DNA of 21,498 nt. Origin: a virus. Positions 7,493 to 14,004 of the stretch are shown in pieces. The notes under the pieces were generated by a model. The model was given only the letters and a program-made list of their open reading frames with translations. It did not search any database and was not told the DNA's origin. Position 1 is the first letter of the stretch. Each line of letters begins with the position of its first letter. The stretch is from positions 1-21,498 of the IMG/VR virus record IMGVR_UViG_3300046453_000090. One strand, given 5' to 3'. The position numbers were made by a program, and so were the translations under genes.

Positions 7493-8797
7493 TTATTTAA
7501 TTTCATCTGAATTGGAGACTTCTGGAGGTTCGACACCTGCCATTGCATCTGCTACAGCTTGCGCAAGGTTAGTTGGCTGAAATTCAACTGGTGTTTCACT
7601 CAGTGGTTCTTCGGGTTCTGACTCAGGCTCTTCATGTAAGCGGATATCAATCCAACGCGAGAAAGGAATATCCATAGGATTTTCCAGATCTGCAACGATT
7701 GCAGCCAGTTCAATATCAAACTTACGCTTGTAGGTTTTAATGGAAATATCGCCATTCTCTAGCGTTTCATAGACAACTGCGACAACCGTGTTGCCATTCG
7801 CATCTTTTGGCACTTCGACGTACCAGCCTTCTTGTGCAAAACCAAGTGATCCCTTAATCAGGTAATCACCAATTCCATGTTTCTCAAAAGTGATGGGCTG
7901 TTTTTCAGCATCGGAGTTTAGATCAATATAATCACTGAACAGTTTTACAACCGGAGAGGCTGCCTTAATGAATCCTGATCCATCAACCGTGGTGTTGTGT
8001 TCACCACGTAAGGCGTACCAAGGAGAATATGCGCCCTGATAACTATGTCGTCTAAAGCCAAAATAAGCAGAAGAAGTCCCGACACTGATTTGTGCAGCGT
8101 GTTCGGCTGCACTAGTAATGTTTAATCCCAAAATATATTGAGCAAAAATTCCCGGATAATCGCCTGCAGCGGATGCATTTGCTCCTGTGCTCTGTAATCC
8201 AATAAAACTACCTCGTGCATCAAGAGTTGCTAAAGGAGAATTGCTCAATGGAAAGTTAGCAGCAAAACCATTATTTATTAATCGTTGATAATCCGCCGAA
8301 CTAGCATCTACAAGACGTTTCCAAGCGGTCCATGTCGCTAAGTCAGCAGTTGAGCGATACCAGATACGACCACTTGAAGCAGAAATATAGATCTGGTTGC
8401 GGTAATTATTGGAACCAGAAACATTTAATACCAACAATGTCCCAACAACTCCCGCTTCAGGGAAATTTAAGGCTAATGTAGCGCTAGCAAATGTATCGTT
8501 ACCATAGAACCCCACTGTAGTCATGTTGTTGAGGTCTGCACCACCAACATCAATATTCCGAAGTGGCTTACCTAAACCAAAGTCACCAACTCTAAGAACG
8601 CGACCAATCGTATCATCTAAATATGATGTGGTAAGTGTGCCTGCTGCTGCTGTCCCCGCCCCCTGAACCTGTGATAGTTGTGGGTTCAAATTCGGAATTC
8701 CAGAAGCAAAAGGCAGCATAAATTGCCGCTTACCTTCAGCCGCATTATATGGGAACGGCCGATGATCCCAGCTAAACTTAAATAATAGATTTGCCAT
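7493..8797 (-). CDS. Tail fibre-like / receptor-binding protein (434 aa)
   Basis: This is probably a host-recognition or virion decoration protein. Residues about 80-165 (NIDVGGADLNNMTTVGFY ... GRIWYRSTADLATWTAWKRLVD) match the pyocin-knob style repeat seen in phage fibres and R-pyocin tails. The middle (about 165-285) is Gly/Ala/Ser-rich, as in trimeric fibres. A conserved-looking C-terminal domain (about 295-390, with GWYVEVPKDANGN, YKRKFDIELAAI, SRWIDIRLHEE) is followed by an acidic Pro/Glu tail. The ATG overlaps the previous stop as TAATG, so translation is coupled to the 120-aa gene upstream. Location between the tail terminator and tail tube is unusual; fibres normally follow the tip genes. 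An attachment function is inference from the knob-like motif. Confidence 0.75.
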   Translation of the reverse strand: MANLLFKFSWDHRPFPYNAAEGKRQFMLPFASGIPNLNPQLSQVQGAGTAAAGTLTTSYLDDTIGRVLRVGDFGLGKPLRNIDVGGADLNNMTTVGFYGNDTFASATLALNFPEAGVVGTLLVLNVSGSNNYRNQIYISASSGRIWYRSTADLATWTAWKRLVDASSADYQRLINNGFAANFPLSNSPLATLDARGSFIGLQSTGANASAAGDYPGIFAQYILGLNITSAAEHAAQISVGTSSAYFGFRRHSYQGAYSPWYALRGEHNTTVDGSGFIKAASPVVKLFSDYIDLNSDAEKQPITFEKHGIGDYLIKGSLGFAQEGWYVEVPKDANGNTVVAVVYETLENGDISIKTYKRKFDIELAAIVADLENPMDIPFSRWIDIRLHEEPESEPEEPLSETPVEFQPTNLAQAVADAMAGVEPPEVSNSDEIK

Positions 8798-9147
8798 TAT
8801 GCAGTCACTCCATCAATCACCTGGAATGTCAAAGTTTCAGTGTGCTGTGTTGTCCCGCTTACCACTGCTTTAATATCCATTTGAACCAAACCTAGAGGCC
8901 ACGCAGTCGTGCTTGCACCAGATTTCACACTTAACCACCCCTTCTGAGTACTCTGACTTAAAGGGGCACAGGTCAAGGTAGCTACTGCAGTACCTTCTGC
9001 AGTTTTAACTTGAGATGTAAATGTATAACCTGTCAGATCAATTGCACGGCGCACATCATCGGCAGGAAATTGCAGAGTTTCATCCATATCGACGAGCTGC
9101 AAATTCAAGTTGAAGGTGTCACCACGCTTAAAAACAAAATTGCTCAT
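8797..9147 (-). CDS. BppU-N-like fibre or baseplate accessory protein (116 aa)
   Basis: From the ATG at 9147 the protein begins MSNFVFKRGDTFNLNLQL. A start at 9204 would translate the upstream hairpin region, and the CAGGA ribosome site 7 nt before 9147 decides the start. The pattern of RGDTF, IDLTGYTFTSQVKTAEG, a WPLGLVQMDIK strand and a final TLTFQVIDGVTA resembles the small beta-sandwich domain at the N-terminus of BppU-type baseplate or fibre-anchor proteins. It is coupled (TAATG) to the fibre-like gene. An adaptor that attaches or accompanies that protein is a reasonable inference. The family match is from pattern recognition and is not certain. Confidence 0.65.
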   Translation of the reverse strand: MSNFVFKRGDTFNLNLQLVDMDETLQFPADDVRRAIDLTGYTFTSQVKTAEGTAVATLTCAPLSQSTQKGWLSVKSGASTTAWPLGLVQMDIKAVVSGTTQHTETLTFQVIDGVTA

Positions 9148-9162
9148 AAGTGATTCCTGTAA

Positions 9163-9188
9163 AAATAAAAAACCACCGATGAGGTGGT
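9163..9188 (-). terminator. Hairpin just upstream of the fibre cassette
   Basis: ACCACC (9172-9177) pairs with GGTGGT (9183-9188) around a 5-nt loop, followed on the minus strand by TTTTTTATTTTT. It ends about 15 nt before the ribosome site of the gene at 9147. Confidence 0.7.
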
Positions 9189-9202
9189 AGTGATTAAAAT
9201 GC

Positions 9203-9222
9203 AAAAACCGCCCTAAGGCGGT
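9203..9222 (-). terminator. Hairpin after the zinc-ribbon gene
   Basis: ACCGCC (9207-9212) pairs with GGCGGT (9217-9222) around a four-base loop, followed on the minus strand by five U. With the hairpin at 9163-9188 it forms a tandem pair in front of the fibre cassette. Confidence 0.7.
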
Positions 9223-9239
9223 ATGATCCTGTTGTTTAA

Positions 9240-9449
9240 TTAGATCTGATTCTTTCTGTACTCTTCTTTGCGTGCTTCAATTTCTTTATTGGTGAATTTT
9301 TTTCCACAAGTAGAACATTTCCATAGATGATCACCTTTAAAACTATGGCAAACAGTTTCTACTTGCTCATGGTGGCAATTCACATCCTCTTCTTCGTCAT
9401 ACAAAGCAAAAGGTTCATAACCTGATATCTCTGGCTTCCCATTACTCAT
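9240..9449 (-). CDS. Small zinc-ribbon protein (69 aa)
   Basis: The function is unknown. Cysteines C25, C34, C45 and C48, with histidines near C25 (CHHEQ) and the knuckle CSTCGKKF, form a probable zinc ribbon. The N-terminus is acidic (YDEEEDV) and the C-terminus basic and helical. The ATG is preceded by AGGTGG at a good distance. The gene lies between the tail terminator gene and the fibre cassette and ends just before tandem hairpins. Small zinc ribbons in phages may bind nucleic acid or host proteins; nothing here decides between these. Confidence 0.8.
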   Translation of the reverse strand: MSNGKPEISGYEPFALYDEEEDVNCHHEQVETVCHSFKGDHLWKCSTCGKKFTNKEIEARKEEYRKNQI

Positions 9450-9472
9450 TCTGCCACCTCGCCTTCTAATCG

Positions 9473-9649
9473 CTAATCATTAATTGGTGGCAAATCTTGC
9501 CATTTAATAACTTTTTCACCATCGTCTACTTTGAAAAACCCACCATTGTAGTAACTGATATCAACAATTTCATAATGAGGCCCTTCTACAACGACGAGAT
9601 ACCGCCCTGCGCTTACGGGCCTCTCTTCTTTTAATATTTTCCACATCAT
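9473..9649 (-). CDS. DUF551-like small protein (58 aa)
   Basis: Reading the minus strand from ATG ATG at 9649 gives MMWKILKEERPVSAGRYLVV, then a short beta-rich segment and the end KWQDLPPIND before TAG. The GRYLVVVEG...ISYYNGGFF...W..LP pattern resembles DUF551, a short domain common in phages with no known function. The start lies just after the stop of the tail terminator gene (TGATATG), consistent with translational coupling. The upstream ribosome site is weak (GGTGA). Confidence 0.72.
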   Translation of the reverse strand: MMWKILKEERPVSAGRYLVVVEGPHYEIVDISYYNGGFFKVDDGEKVIKWQDLPPIND

Positions 9650-9650
9650 A

Positions 9651-10049
9651 TCAATTCACCGTATATCCAATAAAGACATTATACTTAACAAAGTCAGCAT
9701 CTTTACCCGCATCAATCGATTCGCCCTTCAAACATTCTAAATTCTCAAATGAGAAATACTCAAAATGTGCCAGCAAAGCATCACTTAGAACTGTTAGGGC
9801 TTTCTCTCCAGTATGAAGTCGGTCAAAGCATTGAATCATGATATTACCTGTGCGACGAGTACATGGTTTATCAGCAACACCTGAAGTAAAGCTTGAACCG
9901 CCAGCAATTTTTAATCGACACCATAAACCTTCCTTCGGCACAGTAAAGCCTGGTGCATTTGGAAACTGAATTCTGTCCTGGGCAATGCCTGTAAAGTTTT
10001 CCATACGATCGATGATAGCTAGCCTTGTCTGCTCTAATGTCATTGCCAT
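9651..10049 (-). CDS. Tail terminator protein (DUF4128-like, 132 aa)
   Basis: The protein should cap the tail tube and form the interface with the neck, like lambda gpU. From the ATG at 10049 it begins MAMTLEQTRLAIIDRMENFTG, then has FPNAPGFTVPKEGLWCRLKI and a beta-rich body with RTGNIMIQCFDR, ending FIGYTVN. Length and pattern fit the DUF4128/tail-terminator family. Longer in-frame starts to 10127 only translate the neighbour's coding region. The ATG lies two bases after the stop of the gp10-like gene, with GGTGG upstream. The second ATG at 10043 is an alternative. Its position after the gp10-like gene is the standard neck order. Confidence 0.82.
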   Translation of the reverse strand: MAMTLEQTRLAIIDRMENFTGIAQDRIQFPNAPGFTVPKEGLWCRLKIAGGSSFTSGVADKPCTRRTGNIMIQCFDRLHTGEKALTVLSDALLAHFEYFSFENLECLKGESIDAGKDADFVKYNVFIGYTVN

Positions 10050-10050
10050 C

Positions 10051-10419
10051 TTAACCACCGTACTTTTGAGAAATATAAGTAAACGTTGTACTGTAAATAC
10101 CCTGCGGTGCTTGGTCTGACCAACCATTCTCTAAGCGTTCAGCATATGACTGGTTGTTCTGAATATAGACCAAATTGCCCAGCTTAAACTTAACGGCTTG
10201 AATAGCTGCATCTTGCACGGCGTTTGCTTCAGGTCCACGAACACCAAATTCCTCAGATCCAATCGATACAATATGAGAGGATCGATAAGCACCAGTATCA
10301 ACGGGACTTGAAACTACAAGCGATTGCATCGTATCCATAATCATTTTCTTAACATCGTCTTCAGCTTTTTTTTCTACTTCAAAACTAAAGCTAGTCGGCT
10401 TTTTCCCCGTCCACCCCAT
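10051..10419 (-). CDS. HK97 gp10-like neck/tail completion protein (122 aa)
   Basis: From the ATG at 10419 the protein begins MGWTGKKPTSFSFEVEKKAE. It has an N-terminal helix (VEKKAEDDVKKMIMDTMQSL), then SPVDTGAYRSSHIVSIG, and ends YAERLENGWSDQAPQGIYS. The motif SPVDTGAYRSS and the YAERLENGWS segment are hallmarks of the HK97 gp10/Phage_HK97_TLTM group that joins head and tail. A GAGG ribosome site lies 9 nt upstream. The gene overlaps the end of the HEAVH gene (stop at 10391) by 29 nt, and the extended start at 10515 lies inside that gene. Confidence 0.85.
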   Translation of the reverse strand: MGWTGKKPTSFSFEVEKKAEDDVKKMIMDTMQSLVVSSPVDTGAYRSSHIVSIGSEEFGVRGPEANAVQDAAIQAVKFKLGNLVYIQNNQSYAERLENGWSDQAPQGIYSTTFTYISQKYGG

Positions 10420-10799
10420 GACTTTCAACCTCGCTTGCTTCATACATTTCAAATAGGTCTTGTGCGATTGACTGAATTGAATACGCTTCAAACTCAACAC
10501 TTGGCTCGCGCTCACCCATTCTTCGTTTTACTATTTGCCAGACATGAACAGCCTCGTGTAAAAGCAGTCCATAAACTTGTAATTGGTCCTTACCCCCCCT
10601 TATCACCAATTTGGACAATTGCATAAGCGCCATCAGAAAAGGAACTAACTTGAGCATCTGCCCCCATATCTAAAAATTGATCAGCTTTATCCATGTCCTC
10701 GAATAACAGATTCATGTGTAGCTGATTTCTGGCGAGTGTATATTTGACATGTTGAAACGGTGAGGTGTACCACTCAGGCACATAATCGGTATTAACCAT
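10391..10799 (-). pseudogene. HEAVH-motif putative metallopeptidase split by a G7 frameshift (135 aa if restored)
   Basis: Two frames together make one protein. Frame 1 starts at the ATG 10799 (MVNTDYVPEWYTSPFQHV, AAAAGGA upstream; ATG 10805 is an alternative) and ends at TAA 10592-10590 immediately after AAG GGG GGG. Dropping one G from the G7 run (10599-10593) gives IGDKGGKDQLQVYGLLL and continues to 10391. The second part has HEAVHVWQ (residues 81-85 of the restored protein) followed by GEREPSVEFEAYSIQ with possible third ligands E102 and E104, a gluzincin-like arrangement. Neither half is a sensible gene alone: the second has no proper start and the first lacks the catalytic motif. Causes could be a true lesion, phase variation, +1 frameshifting at GGG-TAA, or a homopolymer sequencing error. 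It sits among neck genes; function unknown. Confidence 0.8.
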
Positions 10800-10809
10800 G
10801 GCCATCCTT

Positions 10810-10980
10810 TTAGCTTGGTAAGAGTGTTTCAGTAGCCTCTCTACCATCAAATGAATTATGAACAAAAACGCCATCCTCAATTTTGGGATGGCATTCACAA
10901 TGAAAAAATGAGTGTGGTTTTAAATCATCTATAGGAACTACCTGAACACTTTCATGAAATGTATACACAACCCAAGACAT
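10810..10980 (-). CDS. Small conserved phage protein with HCECHP motif (56 aa)
   Basis: From the ATG at 10980 the protein reads MSWVVYTFHESVQVVPIDDL and contains HCECHP and VHNSFDGREATE. I recognise the general pattern (VPxxDLxxH, CxCxP, VHxSFDGRE) as a small protein that is widespread in phages, with no known function. The Cys/His cluster at residues 27-31 could bind metal. A longer ORF from 11070 only repeats the coding region of the stopper gene. The ATG overlaps that gene's stop as TAATG, and GAGGAG lies 6 nt upstream, so the pair is translationally coupled. Confidence 0.78.
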   Translation of the reverse strand: MSWVVYTFHESVQVVPIDDLKPHSFFHCECHPKIEDGVFVHNSFDGREATETLLPS

Positions 10981-11348
10981 TACACTCTCCTCAACTGACA
11001 TTTCCAAATAGTAGCTCCTGGGTCTTGTTGAATGTGTTTGACACGAAATATACCTAAAGGAGTAACCCACTCATCTTCCATTATGGGCACCATGGTCACT
11101 TCATTTTGCAGCACGGTCGCCTTTTTATCTGTAGCCAGTACTCCAAGCGTTTGTATTTCATATTGACTGTATGAGCCGAATAGAACACCACGACCAGTAT
11201 AGTTTTCTTTAACTTCAACATGAGTTTCTGTCTTAGGATCCCAATTCGTTTTAGAAATCCGCTCACAGGTAAAGGTATGCACGGCGTCCGCTAAATCTTC
11301 ATTTAATGCTTCAGCAATTTCTGCCTGAATTTCGTCACGTAAGCCCAT
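10980..11348 (-). CDS. Head-tail stopper/joining protein (122 aa)
   Basis: Order (adaptor, stopper, gp10-like, tail terminator) and a beta-barrel-like sequence support this. It begins MGLRDEIQAEIAEALNEDLA and later has YTGRGVLFGSYSQYEIQ and PLGIFRVKHIQQDPGATIWKCQLRRV. Neck stopper proteins of this group close the portal channel after packaging. An AGGA ribosome site lies 7 nt upstream, and the ATG overlaps the adaptor gene's stop as TAATG. No single invariant motif proves the family; position carries much of the weight. Confidence 0.72.
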   Translation of the reverse strand: MGLRDEIQAEIAEALNEDLADAVHTFTCERISKTNWDPKTETHVEVKENYTGRGVLFGSYSQYEIQTLGVLATDKKATVLQNEVTMVPIMEDEWVTPLGIFRVKHIQQDPGATIWKCQLRRV

Positions 11349-11728
11349 TAGATTTTCCTGACAAAAAATACTCGTTTGCTTTTGCGATATGGTTTGATCA
11401 AATCAAGAATAAACTGCTCAGTTGCCGTTAGTTTTACCGATCCGTCTTGATATTCTTTTTCCGTCTCAACCGTATCGGCCTTTACCTTCTTGCGCTTTAA
11501 TGCCTGTTCCTGACCTTGGTATAACTCCCCTTTCATAATGCCTTTAATGATCTGATAAGAGGCAGTTTTGAGGGGTTGAGGTACTGTAGCGACATCTACA
11601 TAAGGCTTAACATTACGTGCTAATAGATAAGCCTCAGACATCTGTAGATAATCAGCCTTATCACTGTCAGATAAAGCATCAAAGCCTACTACATGTTCAA
11701 TCGCTTCTTGTTCAGTGATAAAGCTCAT
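11348..11728 (-). CDS. Head-tail adaptor protein (gp6/DnaT-like, 126 aa)
   Basis: The protein is alpha-helical, begins MSFITEQEAIEHVVGFDALSD, and continues KADYLQMSEAYLLARNVKPY with a basic C-terminus (KPYRKSKRVFFVRKI). The arrangement of early helices with AxxLxxR followed by an internal GELYQGQ matches the head-tail connector group often auto-annotated as DnaT-like. It should bind the portal and extend the neck. AAGGA lies 8 nt before the ATG. It sits between the HeH-domain protein and the stopper. Confidence 0.75.
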   Translation of the reverse strand: MSFITEQEAIEHVVGFDALSDSDKADYLQMSEAYLLARNVKPYVDVATVPQPLKTASYQIIKGIMKGELYQGQEQALKRKKVKADTVETEKEYQDGSVKLTATEQFILDLIKPYRKSKRVFFVRKI

Positions 11729-11731
11729 GGG

Positions 11732-12106
11732 TTATTCCTTTGGAAGAAGTGCTAACAACTCATCTTTTTTAGCACCTGATTCAAATGCAATGCCCTTTTC
11801 GGTTAATACAGCACGAAGCTCATCAACTTTAAGTCCAGCATAGTTAATTGGTTGTACCTGGTCATCTCCAGCGTGTTGGCTGCCTTCAGAGTTTTGATTG
11901 CTTTGAGCTTGCTGATTGTCACCATCTGGTGTTTGTTTTCCTTCTCCCAATTCAAGCTCGGCAATACGTGCTTTCATTGCTTCAGGATCATTCTGAAAAG
12001 CAATAAATTCATCTTTCAGGGTTGCAAGTTGCTCTTCCAGCTCAGTAATTCTGTCTTGTGTCATTTGTTGTCTTTCCCGTGCACGGTTAAATGATGAAAG
12101 TCCCAT
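11732..12106 (-). CDS. Head protein with coiled coil and C-terminal HeH/SAP-like domain (124 aa)
   Basis: Residues 13-53 form a predicted coiled coil (RQQMTQDRITELEEQLATLK). A Gln/Asn/Gly-rich linker (about 55-85) follows. Residues about 90-124 (LKVDELRAVLTEKGIAFESG then AKKDELLALL) match a HeH/LEM or SAP-like helix-extension-helix domain, typically a nucleic-acid or protein contact module. GGAG lies 8 nt before the ATG. The gene lies just after the major capsid gene, where small head-completion or decoration proteins usually are. The exact role is unknown. Confidence 0.72.
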   Translation of the reverse strand: MGLSSFNRARERQQMTQDRITELEEQLATLKDEFIAFQNDPEAMKARIAELELGEGKQTPDGDNQQAQSNQNSEGSQHAGDDQVQPINYAGLKVDELRAVLTEKGIAFESGAKKDELLALLPKE

Positions 12107-12121
12107 TTGTTAGTCTCCAAA

Positions 12122-12143
12122 AGAAAAGGCGGATAAATCCGCC
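12122..12143 (-). terminator. Hairpin after the major capsid gene
   Basis: GGCGGAT (12128-12134) and ATCCGCC (12137-12143) form a 6-7 bp stem with a tight loop, followed on the minus strand by TTTTCTT. It would stop part of the transcripts after the capsid gene, favouring capsid over neck proteins. Confidence 0.65.
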
Positions 12144-12150
12144 CATGTCT

Positions 12151-13101
12151 TTATTTAATTTTGTGCTTAAAAGCCACAATACGAATTTGTTTTGGATCGT
12201 AAACACGTTCCCAATTATCGCCACTTGCAAGACCAGAGTTCTTCGGCGCAATACCATTCGCACCAGCCCATTTAATACCACGTGGATGTAGTACAAAGTG
12301 ACGGCGGTTAATCAAGATATCTACACCAGCAAGACTATCGCGATCAGTTTCAACCGCATTTGGTGCACCAATATCTTGGAAGCCAACAGCACCTTGACCA
12401 AATAGGAAAGAAGTAAATACATCACCATCAACGGGCATGCCATCATCAACAATCACACGGCGATCCATAAAGGTTTTATAGAGTAAAACCCCATCAGCAT
12501 CACGCACGGTTTCAATTAAACCCTGCTTAGATAAAGCTGACATAGTGAATGAATGCATTGAAATCGCCGTTAATTTATCGACCGCATCGCCAAGCTTATA
12601 TGACGCATCGACAAAAGAATGACCATCAATAACCGCTGCGGCCCCTACGCCAGCTGAAATATCATGTACGTTACTTGCCATACTTGCAGCACCAAAAACA
12701 CCTTTGAGGGTATTCACGGTAAAGCCCTGAAACTCACGCGCCCAATAATCTGCTACCAGATCACCAACCGCACCGAGTGGATCGTCACCAGATAAGGCTT
12801 TTGCTAGATCATTAGCACCCCATGCCTTACCACGGGCATGGAGAATTGCAATATCTTGACCTGATGTAATGTTATTTACAGTTAAAGGGGTTTGATCAGA
12901 GAGAACTTCCGATTCACCACTTAAATCGTTCCAAAAAGGAATATTTACAGTAGTACCACCCTTCGTTCCAAAAGCTACATCTTCTTCAAGATCCCCCACA
13001 ATGCCAGACTGCCATAAGGCAGATTTCTCAGCGGTTTTATTTAAAACATATGGAGTGAATAATTCAGGAACGATTACATCAGCAATTTTGGTATCAGCCA
13101 T
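12151..13101 (-). CDS. Major capsid protein (gp13-like, HK97 fold, 316 aa)
   Basis: The protein forms the icosahedral shell. The N-terminus MADTKIADVIVPELFTPYVL and segments such as FGTKGGTTVNIPFWNDL, ARGKAWGANDLAKALSG and DPLGAVGDLVADYWAREF match the gp13-like capsid family, as does the late GAVGFQDIGAPNAVETDRD region. The 316-residue length is normal. There is no N-terminal delta domain, and a separate scaffold gene precedes it, as expected for this family. AAGGAG lies 9 nt before the ATG, the strongest ribosome site in the window, consistent with high expression. Confidence 0.92.
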   Translation of the reverse strand: MADTKIADVIVPELFTPYVLNKTAEKSALWQSGIVGDLEEDVAFGTKGGTTVNIPFWNDLSGESEVLSDQTPLTVNNITSGQDIAILHARGKAWGANDLAKALSGDDPLGAVGDLVADYWAREFQGFTVNTLKGVFGAASMASNVHDISAGVGAAAVIDGHSFVDASYKLGDAVDKLTAISMHSFTMSALSKQGLIETVRDADGVLLYKTFMDRRVIVDDGMPVDGDVFTSFLFGQGAVGFQDIGAPNAVETDRDSLAGVDILINRRHFVLHPRGIKWAGANGIAPKNSGLASGDNWERVYDPKQIRIVAFKHKIK

Positions 13102-13114
13102 TTGGCTTTACTCC

Positions 13115-13906
13115 TTAAAGTTTAATATTGTGTTTTGCTGCCAGCTCTTTAGCTAACTGCGGATTTTCATTTCGTAATTGCGCCAATTTGGTTAAGTTCA
13201 CTGAACCATCTGGTTTGAGAATGTCGACCTGACCTTTTGTATTGGCACTACCTGGTGCCCCCATACCATTTGGTTTAGGCCAGTAGTACGGTTTTAGCTC
13301 CCGTAGAGATTCAACCCATTCTTTTGGGGTCTGCGGTGTCTGACCGTCTTTACCAATGACCACTTCACCGTTTTCATCTACAGCTACCGCTTTGCCGTTT
13401 TCATCTAATGCAAACTTGGATTTAGCTAAAAAAGCGATGTCACCTGTTGCTTCAGCTAATGCTTCAAGCTCTACAGCCGCTTGAACGATTTGCCCTTGAA
13501 TTACTGACTCCTTAAACTTATTTGCATAAGCTTCGGCTTTGTCAGCACGGTCTTTTTCGGCTTTAAGTACCTTTTCATGTTCTTCACGCATCTTCTCGGT
13601 GCGTTTCTGAATCACTTCGGTAATTTTGCCTTCAGCGATTAACTTTGCTTCTTCATCTTGATCAAGTTGAGCAAAGACTCTTTTGACAATTTCAGGGTCA
13701 ATTCCTTCGAACTGATTTTGAAGTTCCTGAAGTTTTCGTTTTGCATCCTTAGCGGCATCACGCTCACTTTGAAGTGCAGATTTCAAACCTTTAGGATCTT
13801 CATAGCCGTCTAAGTCAAGGCGAAACTTCCCGTTTTCCTCAACATACAAAGCGCGGTGCTCTTCTTTGATTGCATCAAGTGAATCAACAATAAATGGTAA
13901 TGGCAT
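13115..13906 (-). CDS. Capsid scaffold protein (263 aa)
   Basis: The protein is highly charged and helical and lies directly upstream of the capsid gene, the standard scaffold position. Residues about 38-135 (RDAAKDAKRKLQELQNQF through REEHEKVLKAEKDRADKAEAY) form a long coiled coil. The C-terminal part has WVESLRELKPYYWPKPNGMG and a small basic helical end (AKELAAKHNIKL) likely to contact capsid. The ATG at 13906 has GAGAGG 7 nt upstream; a TTG at 13912 is in frame but less likely. A hairpin separates it from the Acb2/Tad1-like gene. Confidence 0.88.
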   Translation of the reverse strand: MPLPFIVDSLDAIKEEHRALYVEENGKFRLDLDGYEDPKGLKSALQSERDAAKDAKRKLQELQNQFEGIDPEIVKRVFAQLDQDEEAKLIAEGKITEVIQKRTEKMREEHEKVLKAEKDRADKAEAYANKFKESVIQGQIVQAAVELEALAEATGDIAFLAKSKFALDENGKAVAVDENGEVVIGKDGQTPQTPKEWVESLRELKPYYWPKPNGMGAPGSANTKGQVDILKPDGSVNLTKLAQLRNENPQLAKELAAKHNIKL

Positions 13907-13952
13907 GTTCAAACCTCTCGTTTGATTTGGATAAAGCCTTATCTCAAGGCAT

Positions 13953-13976
13953 TAAAAAAGCGCCCTTAAGGACGCT
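13953..13976 (-). terminator. Hairpin terminator after the Acb2/Tad1-like gene
   Basis: AGCG-C-CCTT (13959-13967) pairs with AAGG-A-CGCT (13968-13976); the central CCTTAAGG is palindromic. The minus strand continues with TTTTTTAAT. A smaller inverted repeat, GCCTT/AAGGC at 13936-13950, follows it. Confidence 0.65.
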
Positions 13977-14004
13977 GTATTTAGATAAATAAGTAATACG
14001 TAAT

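Noticed and set aside
9148-9204. Extended start for the BppU-like gene at 9204
   Set aside because: It would translate the hairpin at 9163-9188, and the ribosome site is at 9147.
10420-10515. Extended start for the gp10-like gene, and similar extensions for the tail terminator (10050-10127) and the 56-aa gene (10981-11070)
   Set aside because: Each extension lies in the coding region of the previous gene, and a good start with ribosome site exists downstream.
10391-10657. Separate gene starting at 10657
   Set aside because: Residues before the G7 run (MLKLVPFLMALMQLSK) are an out-of-frame reading of the upstream part; the HEAVH part joins the other frame at the G run.
12087-12296. Short ORFs on both strands over the capsid C-terminus
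   Set aside because: They are shadows of the capsid frame with no ribosome site or sensible composition.
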